DNA of 51,503 bases from Streptomyces albidoflavus (lineage in GTDB: Bacteria; Actinomycetota; Actinomycetes; Streptomycetales; Streptomycetaceae): the NCBI RefSeq assembly GCF_000719955.1, contig NZ_JOII01000036.1, positions 1 through 51,503 on the forward strand, given 5' to 3'. Below the pieces are notes generated by a model, which was not told where the DNA came from, ran no database searches, and was given only the letters and a program-made list of their open reading frames with translations. The translations under genes and the position numbers were made by a program. This document shows, in pieces, positions 40,092-47,141 of the stretch (positions are counted from its first letter, which is position 1; every line of letters begins with the position of its first letter).

Positions 40092-40697
40092 GTGCTGGTC
40101 AAGTGGACGCGTTGCACCGTGAAGGACCGCCGGGGGTTCGAGCGGGGGCAGCGCAAGTGGGCGGGGCTCCCGGGGGAGCCGGGGTTCCTGGGACAGGGGG
40201 GCGGGTGGAGCCGGTCACGGCCCGACGTGGTCCACCTCTTCACCCTCTGGGAGAGCCGTGCCTTCTACGACTCCTTCATGGCCCGTTCCCACGACCGCCT
40301 CGCCGCCTCGCAGGCCGGGACGTTCACGGGCGCGCGGGTGCGCCTCTTCTCCCACCGCTTCGACGTGAAGACCGGGTTCGAGCCGCGCTTCACCGACGTG
40401 GACGTGGTGCGGGTCGCCCACTGCCGGGTACGGCCCGACCGCGTCGAGAACTTCGCCCTGATGCAGGAGAAGGTCTGGAACCCGGCGATGGCCGGATCAC
40501 CCGGCATGGTCCGGGGGCTCTTCGGTGAGGCACCGGGCGACGAGTTCCTGATCCTCTCCATGTGGCGGGCGGCCGCCGAGCACGGCAAGTACCGCACCGA
40601 GCGCATCGAGCGGCTCTCCCTGCGGGCCCGCACCGCCGCCGACGTCGCCGCCCTGACCGGCGCCGTCGTCGACCTCGAACCCTCCTGGACGGTCTGA
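40092..40697 (+). CDS. DUF4937 / YdbC-like protein
   Basis: A 201-residue cytoplasmic protein. The N-terminal half (VLVKWTRCTVKDRRGFERGQRKW, then FLGQGGGWSR and FYDSFMARSHDRLA) matches the DUF4937 pattern. The C-terminal half (DVVRVAHCRVRPDRVENFALMQEKVWNP) looks like a second ferredoxin-like, antibiotic-biosynthesis-monooxygenase (ABM) type repeat. The GTG at 40092 is chosen because TACGAT ends 6 nt upstream, indicating a leaderless mRNA; the open frame further upstream lacks coding character. Function unknown. The histidine phosphatase gene follows after 69 nt. Confidence 0.75.
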   Translation: MLVKWTRCTVKDRRGFERGQRKWAGLPGEPGFLGQGGGWSRSRPDVVHLFTLWESRAFYDSFMARSHDRLAASQAGTFTGARVRLFSHRFDVKTGFEPRFTDVDVVRVAHCRVRPDRVENFALMQEKVWNPAMAGSPGMVRGLFGEAPGDEFLILSMWRAAAEHGKYRTERIERLSLRARTAADVAALTGAVVDLEPSWTV

Positions 40698-40754
40698 GCC
40701 GCCGCCCGCGACGCGCCCGCACGCCCCGGCCGCCGCCGCCCGGCGCGGCCGAAC

Positions 40755-40760
40755 TAGGGT
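40755..40760 (+). promoter_or_regulatory. -10 element for the leaderless phosphatase gene
   Basis: TAGGGT, 6 nt, then the ATG at 40767. Confidence 0.5.
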
Positions 40761-40766
40761 TTGCCC

Positions 40767-41426
40767 ATGGTCCGACCGCGACGCATCGTCCTCGTGAGGC
40801 ACGGCGAATCGGTGGGCAACGCCGACGACAGCGTGTACGAGCGCCAGCCCGACCACGCGCTGCCGCTCACCGCGGCCGGCCGCGCCCAGGCCGTCCAGGC
40901 GGGCGGGCGGCTGCGCGAACTCTTCGGCCGCGAACGCGTCAGCGTCTACGTCTCGCCCTACCGCCGCACCCACCAGACCCTCGCCCACCTGGGCCTCGAC
41001 CCGCAGGTCGTCCGCATCCGCGAGGAGCCCCGCCTGCGCGAGCAGGACTGGGGGAACTGGCAGGACCGCGAGGACGTCCGCCGCCAGAAGGCGTACCGCG
41101 ACGCGTACGGGCACTTCTTCTACCGGTTCGCCCAGGGCGAGTCCGGCGCCGACGTGTACGACCGGGTGGGGGCGTTCCTGGAGAGTCTCTACCGCAGCTT
41201 CGAGTCGCCCGACCACCCGCCCAACGTGCTGCTGGTCACCCACGGCCTCACCATGCGGCTCTTCTGCATGCGCTGGTTCCACTGGACCGTCGCCGAGTTC
41301 GAGTCGCTCTCCAACCCGGACAACGGCGAGGTGCGCGTCCTGGAGCTGGGCGAGGACGGCCACTACCGCCTCGACCGGCCCTTCGAGCGCTGGCGGGAAC
41401 CCGAGCCGTACGGCCGCACCGGCTAG
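40767..41426 (+). CDS. Histidine phosphatase family protein
   Basis: A 219-residue phosphoglycerate-mutase-like phosphatase. The catalytic RHG motif is VLVRHGESVGN, the second Arg is in YVSPYRRTHQT and the second His in LLVTHGLTMRLF. It contains the REQDWGNWQ segment of the broad-specificity branch. The substrate is not predictable. ATG at 40767; a TTG two codons earlier is in frame but less likely, given the TAGGGT element 6 nt before the ATG. The ADP-ribosylglycohydrolase follows almost immediately. Confidence 0.9.
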   Translation: MVRPRRIVLVRHGESVGNADDSVYERQPDHALPLTAAGRAQAVQAGGRLRELFGRERVSVYVSPYRRTHQTLAHLGLDPQVVRIREEPRLREQDWGNWQDREDVRRQKAYRDAYGHFFYRFAQGESGADVYDRVGAFLESLYRSFESPDHPPNVLLVTHGLTMRLFCMRWFHWTVAEFESLSNPDNGEVRVLELGEDGHYRLDRPFERWREPEPYGRTG

Positions 41427-41439
41427 AGTGAACAGCGCG

Positions 41440-42348
41440 ATGACCGCTGACACGAACCCCGACCCGCGCGTCGCCCGCGCCCTGGCCTCCCTCCGCGGAC
41501 TGGCCGTCGGCGACGCCCTCGGCGCCCAGTTCTCCCACCCCGGCAGCCATCCCCTCCTGCGCCGCCGCCGACTGCCCGACGGGCCCTGGCGGTGGACCGA
41601 CGACACCGAGATGGCCTCCTCCGTGGTCGCCGCCCTCGCCGCCGACCACCGCGTCGACCAGGACCGCCTGGTCGCCGCCTTCGCCCGCCGCCACGACTCC
41701 GCACGCGGCTACGGCCGGGGCACCGACTGGCTCCTCGCGCAGGTCAGGGCCGGTGGGGACTGGCGGGACCTGTCGGTCGGCATGTTCAAGGGCCACGGCT
41801 CCTGGGGCAACGGCGCCGCCATGCGCGTCGCCCCGCTGGGTGCCTGGTACGCCGGCGACGCCGAGCAGGCCACCCACCAGGCGGAGATCTCCGCCTACCC
41901 CACCCACCAGCACCGGGAGGCCGTCGTCGGCGCCATGGCGGTGGCCGCCGCCGCCGCGCTCGCCGCCTCCCCGGCCGGGCCGCCCACCGGGCGCGCCCTG
42001 CTCGACGGGGTGCTGGAACTGGTCCCGCGCAGCGCCGTCGAGGCGGGGCTGCGGCGCGCCCGCGACATGCTCGACTACCGCGACGCCGGCACGGTCGCCG
42101 CCGTCCTCGGGTGCGGGCGGCGCTCCACCGCGCACGACACGGTGCCCTTCGCCCTCTGGTCGGCGGCGCGCGGCCTCGACGACTACGAGGCCACGTTCTG
42201 GCGGACCGCCCAGGCCGGCGGTGACATCGACACCACCTGCGCCATCGTCGGCGGCATCCTCGCCGCGGCCGGCACCGCGCCGCCCGCCGCGTGGACCGAG
42301 CAGACCGAACCGCTCCCCGCGTGGCTGGACGAGGCCCTCACGGCGTGA
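41440..42348 (+). CDS. ADP-ribosylglycohydrolase family protein
   Basis: A 302-residue ARH/DraG-type hydrolase that removes ADP-ribose from targets, or may act on small ADP-ribosylated molecules. The metal-binding motifs are visible: GLAVGDALGAQF, WTDDTEMASSVV (TDDT) and the C-terminal AGGDIDTTCAIVGGIL (GDxDT). The ATG at 41440 is preferred over a GTG at 41428. A TAGAGT (41424-41429) overlaps the end of the phosphatase gene and might be a -10. No ADP-ribosyltransferase is adjacent. Confidence 0.9.
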   Translation: MTADTNPDPRVARALASLRGLAVGDALGAQFSHPGSHPLLRRRRLPDGPWRWTDDTEMASSVVAALAADHRVDQDRLVAAFARRHDSARGYGRGTDWLLAQVRAGGDWRDLSVGMFKGHGSWGNGAAMRVAPLGAWYAGDAEQATHQAEISAYPTHQHREAVVGAMAVAAAAALAASPAGPPTGRALLDGVLELVPRSAVEAGLRRARDMLDYRDAGTVAAVLGCGRRSTAHDTVPFALWSAARGLDDYEATFWRTAQAGGDIDTTCAIVGGILAAAGTAPPAAWTEQTEPLPAWLDEALTA

Positions 42349-42586
42349 CCTCACGGCCTGACCTGGGTCGGCTGACCCGCCGCCGACGGCCGGGAAGTGT
42401 CACGGTCATGCCACAACGCGCCGCTCGCCGGGGCCGAGGTCCCGCCCCTGGCTAGCCTGCCCTCACGCGCCCGGACGATCACGCCGGGAGCGACGAACGA
42501 TCGCCGGTCCCGCCACGCCCCGTCCTCCCTCGCCTCCCGCGCCGGAGCCGAACGCGGCCTGCCCGGGCCGGCCGGGAGGGGGTCCC

Positions 42587-44404
42587 GTGTCGGACGGGGT
42601 CGAGGGGAACGACGAGAGACGCCGCACCGGGGACGCGGCGGGTCCGGAGCCGCAGGGGGTGCCCGAGCCCCGGCCCGGCGAACCGGAACCCGCCGCGCAG
42701 CCGGATCCGGCCCCCCTGGTGAAGGCGGGAACCGCCGGCCGCACCGAGGCCCGGGCAGGCGCGAAGACGGACGAGCCGGCCATCGGCGAGGCCGATGACG
42801 CCGCCCCCGACGCCCCCGACGCCTCCGGAACACCGGCCGACGCCCCGCCGGACAGCACGGACACCCCCGATGACCCGGAAGCCCCGGACGAGGCCGGCGA
42901 CGGCCTCCGCTACGAGCGGCTCCCCGACGCGCCCCCGCCGATCCTGGACGGGGTCCGCGCCCGCCCTCCCGCCCCGCCCGGCCTCGCCACCCTGGTCGCC
43001 GCCGCCGTCACCGCCCTGCTGAGCGGGCTCCTGCTCGGCGACGGCCTCGCCGTCAACGCCCTGATCCTCGCCCTCCCGCTCGCCGCCGGGGCCTGTTTCG
43101 CCGCCCGGCAGGCAGGGCGGCGCCCGCGCCGGTCCTCGCTCTGCTGGGGCGCCGGCGGGCTGGCACTGCTCGCCGTACCGGTGTGGAGCGACGCGGAGTG
43201 GCCCACGCTGCTCGCGGTCCTCGCCGCGGCCGGGCTCGGCGCGCTCGCGCTGCACGGCTGCCGGAAGTGGTCCGGGGTGCTGCTGGCGCCCCTCGGGCCG
43301 GTCCTCGCCGTGCGGCGGGCGCTCGTCTGGGGCTGGCGCGGGGCGCGCGAACGGACCGCCGGCGGGGAGAAGGACCTCGGCCCGCTGCTGCGGTCGGTGC
43401 TGGTCGCCGTCGTCCTGCTGGTGGTCTTCGGCGGCCTCTTCGCCGCCGCCGACCGGGCCTTCGCCGATCTCCTCGGCAGCCTCGTCCCGGACGTCGACGG
43501 CGGATCCGGAGTGCCCTGGCGACTCTTCCTCGCCGTCCTGGGGCTGGCCGCCGCGCTCGCCGTCGCCCACACGGCCGCCGCCCCGACCCGCTGGGACGGT
43601 CTCGGCCCCGGGCCGGGACGCCCACGGGGACGCGTCGAATGGGCGCTGCCGCTGGTCCTCCTCGACCTGCTCTTCGCCGCCTTCGTCGCCGTCCAGGCCG
43701 CCGTCCTGCTGCGCGGCGAGGACGTGGTCCGCGCCAGCAACGGCCTCACCTACTCCGAGTACGCCCGGGAAGGGTTCTGGCAGCTTCTCTTCGCCACCGT
43801 GCTGACCCTCGCCGTCATCTCGGTGGCCGTCCGCGTCGCGCCCCGCTCGGGCCCGCGCGACCAGCTCCTGGTCCGCGCCGTCCTCGGCACGCTCTGCCTG
43901 CTCACCCTGGTCGTGGTCGCCTCCGCGGTCCGCCGCATGGACCTGTACATGGGCGAGTACGGGCTCACCCGCCTCAGGCTCTCCGTCGTCGCCATGGAAC
44001 TGTGGCTCGGCGCGGTGGTCCTGCTGATCCTCGCCGCCGGGGTGTTCGGCGCCCGGCTGCTGCCCCGCGCCGTGCTCGCCTCGGGCGCGGTGGCGGTCCT
44101 CGCCTTCGGACTGGCCTCGCCCGACAAGCTGATCGCCGAGAGCAACCTCGACGCGCACCGCGACGGCCGCACCCTCGACCTCCGCTACCTCGCCGGTCTC
44201 TCCGCCGACGCCGTCCCGGCCCTCGACCGCCTCGACGAACCCCTGCGCTCCTGCGCCCTGCGCTCGATCGCCGTACCCGACGCCCCCTGGTACGCGACCA
44301 GTCTCAGCCAGGCCCGAGCCCACGACATCCTGACGGCCCGCCCCGTCCGCCACCACCCCTGCCGCGACCTCCTCACCGACGACATCTCCCCGTCCGTCCG
44401 CTGA
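42587..44404 (+). CDS. DUF4153/DUF4173-type polytopic membrane protein
   Basis: A 605-residue protein. The first 110 residues are an acidic, Pro/Ala/Asp/Glu-rich disordered cytoplasmic region. About nine or more hydrophobic segments follow, for example LATLVAAAVTALLSGLLLG, LLRSVLVAVVLLVVFGGLF and LPLVLLDLLFAAFVAVQAAV. The motif LTYSEYAREGFWQL is the hallmark I recall for DUF4173. After the last helix is an extracytoplasmic tail of about 80 residues. The GTG start has GGGAGGG upstream. Function unknown. The gap of 413 bp to rnhB suggests it ends its own unit. Confidence 0.82.
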   Translation: MSDGVEGNDERRRTGDAAGPEPQGVPEPRPGEPEPAAQPDPAPLVKAGTAGRTEARAGAKTDEPAIGEADDAAPDAPDASGTPADAPPDSTDTPDDPEAPDEAGDGLRYERLPDAPPPILDGVRARPPAPPGLATLVAAAVTALLSGLLLGDGLAVNALILALPLAAGACFAARQAGRRPRRSSLCWGAGGLALLAVPVWSDAEWPTLLAVLAAAGLGALALHGCRKWSGVLLAPLGPVLAVRRALVWGWRGARERTAGGEKDLGPLLRSVLVAVVLLVVFGGLFAAADRAFADLLGSLVPDVDGGSGVPWRLFLAVLGLAAALAVAHTAAAPTRWDGLGPGPGRPRGRVEWALPLVLLDLLFAAFVAVQAAVLLRGEDVVRASNGLTYSEYAREGFWQLLFATVLTLAVISVAVRVAPRSGPRDQLLVRAVLGTLCLLTLVVVASAVRRMDLYMGEYGLTRLRLSVVAMELWLGAVVLLILAAGVFGARLLPRAVLASGAVAVLAFGLASPDKLIAESNLDAHRDGRTLDLRYLAGLSADAVPALDRLDEPLRSCALRSIAVPDAPWYATSLSQARAHDILTARPVRHHPCRDLLTDDISPSVR

Positions 44405-44697
44405 CCCACCTGCTCCCCCTTCGCATACGCAACCACCGCACCCCCGACGAACCGCCCCGCCTCACCCCACCACCCCCAGCCCGCCGAGACGTCCCGCGAA
44501 CTCCCCGGAGAGCGGCGGCAGGACGCGTCAACCGACCTGCCCTGCCGCCACTCTCCCGACCGGCGATAAGCCTTCCGGGCGGCGCTGCCACGCCCCCACC
44601 CCTCGCCGTCCTGGCAGGGCCCGCTCCGCCCGCAGTACCCTTTCTGTGCGGAAGCGAACGCCATGACGGACGCGGGACGGTACGAGCCGACGGGTGT

Positions 44698-44733
44698 GCC
44701 CGCTGCCCGCGCCGGGGTGCGCGGGCAGCGGGC
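44698..44733 (+). terminator. 15-bp hairpin upstream of rnhB
   Basis: A perfect 15-bp stem GCCCGCTGCCCGCGC with its complement and a 6-nt loop CGGGGT. It is either a terminator or the core of an rnhB leader. Confidence 0.65.
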
Positions 44734-44764
44734 CGAGAGCCCCGGACACCCGCGATCCGGACAA

Positions 44765-44789
44765 GGGGAGGAGCCGGGGTGTCCTCCCC
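44765..44789 (+). promoter_or_regulatory. Second hairpin upstream of rnhB
   Basis: A perfect 8-bp stem GGGGAGGA/TCCTCCCC with a 9-nt loop. It sequesters the only strong Shine-Dalgarno-like GGGGAGGAG in the region, 30 nt before the rnhB ATG. Confidence 0.5.
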
Positions 44790-44818
44790 GAACCGGGCCG
44801 CGTACGCTGTCTGGCGCC

Positions 44819-45520
44819 ATGCCGTACGAATCACCCACGCACACCGTCGAGCGGTCCTTGCGCGCCACGACCGGAGCCAAGATCGTTGCCGGTGTCGACG
44901 AAGTGGGACGCGGGGCCTGGGCCGGCCCGGTCTCCGTCTGTGCCGCCGTCACCGGACTGCGCCGGGCGCCCGAAGGCCTCACGGACTCCAAGCTCCTCGC
45001 TCCCAAGCGGCGCACCGCGCTCGCCGGTGAGCTGGAGGGCTGGGTCACCGCCTACGCCTTCGGCCACTCCTCGCCCGAGGAGATCGACGACCTGGGCATG
45101 ACCGCCGCCCTCCGCCTCGCCGCCGTGCGGGCCCTGGAGGGACTGCCGGTCCGCCCGGACGCCGTGATCCTGGACGGGAAGCACGACTACCTCGGTGCGC
45201 CCTGGAAGGTCCGTACGGTCATCAAGGGAGACCAGTCCTGTGTCTGCGTCGCCGCCGCCTCGGTACTCGCCAAGGTGCGCAGGGACGCGATGATGGCGGA
45301 ACTGGGCGTCGGCCACGAGGACTTCTGCTTCGCGGACAACGCCGGATACCCCTCGCCCGCGCACCAGGCGGCGCTCGCCGAGCGGGGACCCACCCCTTAC
45401 CACCGGCTCTCCTGGGCGTATCTTGACGCGCTGCCCCAGTGGCAGCACCTCAAGAAGGTCCGTGTGCCGGTACGCGGGAACGTCACGGAGATCGAGGGAC
45501 AACTCGGTTTCGATTTCTGA
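44819..45520 (+). CDS. rnhB: Ribonuclease HII
   Basis: A 233-residue type 2 RNase H that excises ribonucleotides misincorporated in DNA and removes RNA primers. The first metal ligands are Asp27-Glu28 in [15 protein letters not shown]. The remaining acidic residues are in VILDGKHDY and the helix of [15 protein letters not shown]. The C-terminus ends IEGQLGFDF. The ATG at 44819 gives the usual length. There is no ribosome binding site at the right distance, so the mRNA may be near-leaderless from TACGCT. It is followed on the same strand by a conserved hypothetical. Confidence 0.95.
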   Translation: MPYESPTHTVERSLRATTGAKIVAGVDEVGRGAWAGPVSVCAAVTGLRRAPEGLTDSKLLAPKRRTALAGELEGWVTAYAFGHSSPEEIDDLGMTAALRLAAVRALEGLPVRPDAVILDGKHDYLGAPWKVRTVIKGDQSCVCVAAASVLAKVRRDAMMAELGVGHEDFCFADNAGYPSPAHQAALAERGPTPYHRLSWAYLDALPQWQHLKKVRVPVRGNVTEIEGQLGFDF

Positions 45521-45586
45521 TCTTTTCCGCACTTGCGTGCCACCCCCCTTTATGTCCCGTGTCGACGTTTGATAAATGTCGTCCTT

Positions 45587-46204
45587 ATGCCTCCCTTTCC
45601 CGAGGAGCCTCAGATTTCCGAGAGTGCCCAGGGTCCCCGCACCACGCCGGCCAGCAGCCGCGTGACGCCGACCCCTCGCCCCGTACCCGGACCCCGTTCC
45701 GCGGTATCGCCCCGTCCCGGCCCCCGCCCCGCGCCGCCCGCTCCGCGGGCCGCCGGAGCCAAGCCCGGTCCGGCCCCCGCGTCCAAGCCCTCCGCCGCAT
45801 CCCCCGGTGACCAGGGCGCCCCGCAGATCCAGCTCATCCCGGCCCCGGCCGACGGTGCCCTGGACGCCGCCGACGAGGCGGTCGACCTGCTCCTCGACTC
45901 CGGCCGCGCCCCGGCCGAGGTGCTGGTCCTGACCACCGGCGACCCCCACCCGTGGACCGCGCACGAGCGGTCCTTCGGTGAGGACGCCTACTGGCGGCAG
46001 CAGGACGCGGCCGACGACGTCTTCTACGCCGACGGCGCCTCGGCCGACCAGGCCAAGCCCCGCCCGGTGGTGGTGGTCGCGGCCAACGGCGGCGACGACA
46101 CCGTCAAGACCGTGCTCCCCACCGCGCTCGCCCGGGCCCAGGCCCTGCTGATCGTCTGCGGCGACCCGCAGCAGATCAACTCCGTGCTGGGCGCGGGCGT
46201 CTGA
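45587..46204 (+). CDS. Conserved hypothetical with helicase C-terminal-like domain
   Basis: A 205-residue protein. Residues 1-75 are Pro/Ser/Ala-rich and disordered. The remainder (LLLDSGRAPAEVLVLTTGDPHPW, RPVVVVAANGGDD, ALARAQALLIVCGDPQQI) resembles the last part of UvrD/RecD-type superfamily 1 helicases, where the final motif ends in ALSRA and LLIVCGDP. There is no Walker A or B, so it cannot be an active helicase alone. It lies next to rnhB and near recQ, which suggests a DNA-repair association. ATG at 45587; an earlier in-frame ATG lies too close to rnhB. Confidence 0.65.
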   Translation: MPPFPEEPQISESAQGPRTTPASSRVTPTPRPVPGPRSAVSPRPGPRPAPPAPRAAGAKPGPAPASKPSAASPGDQGAPQIQLIPAPADGALDAADEAVDLLLDSGRAPAEVLVLTTGDPHPWTAHERSFGEDAYWRQQDAADDVFYADGASADQAKPRPVVVVAANGGDDTVKTVLPTALARAQALLIVCGDPQQINSVLGAGV

Positions 46205-46211
46205 CGCCGAG

Positions 46212-46237
46212 CCCGGCGCCGGACCTCCGGCGCCGGG
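46212..46237. terminator. Convergent terminator
   Basis: A perfect 11-bp stem CCCGGCGCCGG/CCGGCGCCGGG with an ACCT tetraloop. A second, weaker hairpin (ACGGCAC with GTGCCGT) follows before 46315. Both sit between convergent hypothetical genes. Confidence 0.75.
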
Positions 46238-46315
46238 GCGGCGCAGTCGCACCGCACACGGCACCTCCCAGGGTCCGCCCCGGGGTGTGCCGTCTCCGGA
46301 TCTCGCGGGCCGGTC

Positions 46316-46924
46316 TCAGCCCGCCCGCACCGCGCCCCGGGCCGCCGGCAGCTCCCAACTGCCCTGGTCCACCGGCGCGGAGGATGCCGGCCCGACACGG
46401 GGCCGGCGCCCGCTCCGGTCCTCCCCCAGGACCTGCCAGCCGGACCCAGTCAGCGTGATGTAGGCCCCGCAGCGCAGACCGTGCAGCGTGCACGCGTCCC
46501 GCAGCCCCCACATCCAGGCGCCGTCCTCCTCGGTCCAGCGGCCCTCCCCGTCACGGCAGTGCAGCAGCACCGCCGTCCGCGTGGGCGAGCGCCGCCGCAG
46601 GTCGTGCGGGACCACCCGGCGCAACTGGGCCAGCAGCGCGTTCCGGTGGACCCAGCCGTCGGCCGAGGTGGTCCCCCGGGCGAACGAGGCGCTGGCGCAC
46701 ACCCGCTCGTCACGGTCCAGCACCGCCACGACAGCCGTCGACACGGTCGGCCGGTGCAAGGCGTGCAGCGCGCTCACCACCTCCCGGGGATCACGCAGCA
46801 GGGGAATGCCCGCCGCCGCCCACTGGGCGGGCACCAGCATCCGGGCCAGCCGGTCGGACGCACCGGCGGGTATCAGCGGTCGGGACGTCGAAGCCGTCGC
46901 GGACGGAGCCAATCCGAAGGTCAC
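46316..46924 (-). CDS. Hypothetical protein
   Basis: A 202-residue cytoplasmic protein with no family I can name. It has an Ala/Ser-rich start, then a compact region containing STAVVAVLDRDERVCASASFARG, RTAVLLHCRDGEGRWTEEDGAWMWGLRDACTLHG (broken by turns) and CGAYITLTGSGWQVLGE. The pattern of beta strands and the charged DGEGRW segment faintly recall RadC/JAB-type proteins, but no metal-binding motif is seen. GTG start at 46924 with GGGAGGA just upstream. It lies between recQ and a convergent hypothetical gene. Confidence 0.6.
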   Translation of the reverse strand: MTFGLAPSATASTSRPLIPAGASDRLARMLVPAQWAAAGIPLLRDPREVVSALHALHRPTVSTAVVAVLDRDERVCASASFARGTTSADGWVHRNALLAQLRRVVPHDLRRRSPTRTAVLLHCRDGEGRWTEEDGAWMWGLRDACTLHGLRCGAYITLTGSGWQVLGEDRSGRRPRVGPASSAPVDQGSWELPAARGAVRAG

Positions 46925-47141
46925 GGTCCTCCCTTCGGGTACACGCCCACACGCGGGCGAGGAGGTGACGAGGAGAGAGCGCACCGCGGCAGAGCCCTGC
47001 CGGACCACCGGAGCCGCGGGGAGCGAAACCCATTCTTGCCCCCGCACCGGCCCGCGGCAACGAGCAATCGGGCGGCCGACCGGTATCCGCCGATACGCCT
47101 TTCCCTCAGTCTTCCCAGCGCACGGCCCACTGACGCCCCGC

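Larger units (their letters stand above)
44405..44818 (+). promoter_or_regulatory. Long leader/spacer before rnhB
   Basis: This region of 414 bp holds no gene I can support. TACCCT (44636-44641) is a possible -10 and would place an ATG at 44663 with GGAAG upstream in an RNA that then meets two hairpins. TACGCT (44803-44808) is a second possible -10, nearly leaderless for rnhB. The ATG at 44663 is in frame with rnhB, so an N-terminal extension cannot be excluded. Confidence 0.4.

Noticed and set aside
43183..45030. Long plus-strand frame overlapping the DUF4173 gene and rnhB
   Set aside because: Arg-rich shadow translation that crosses two well-supported genes in another frame.
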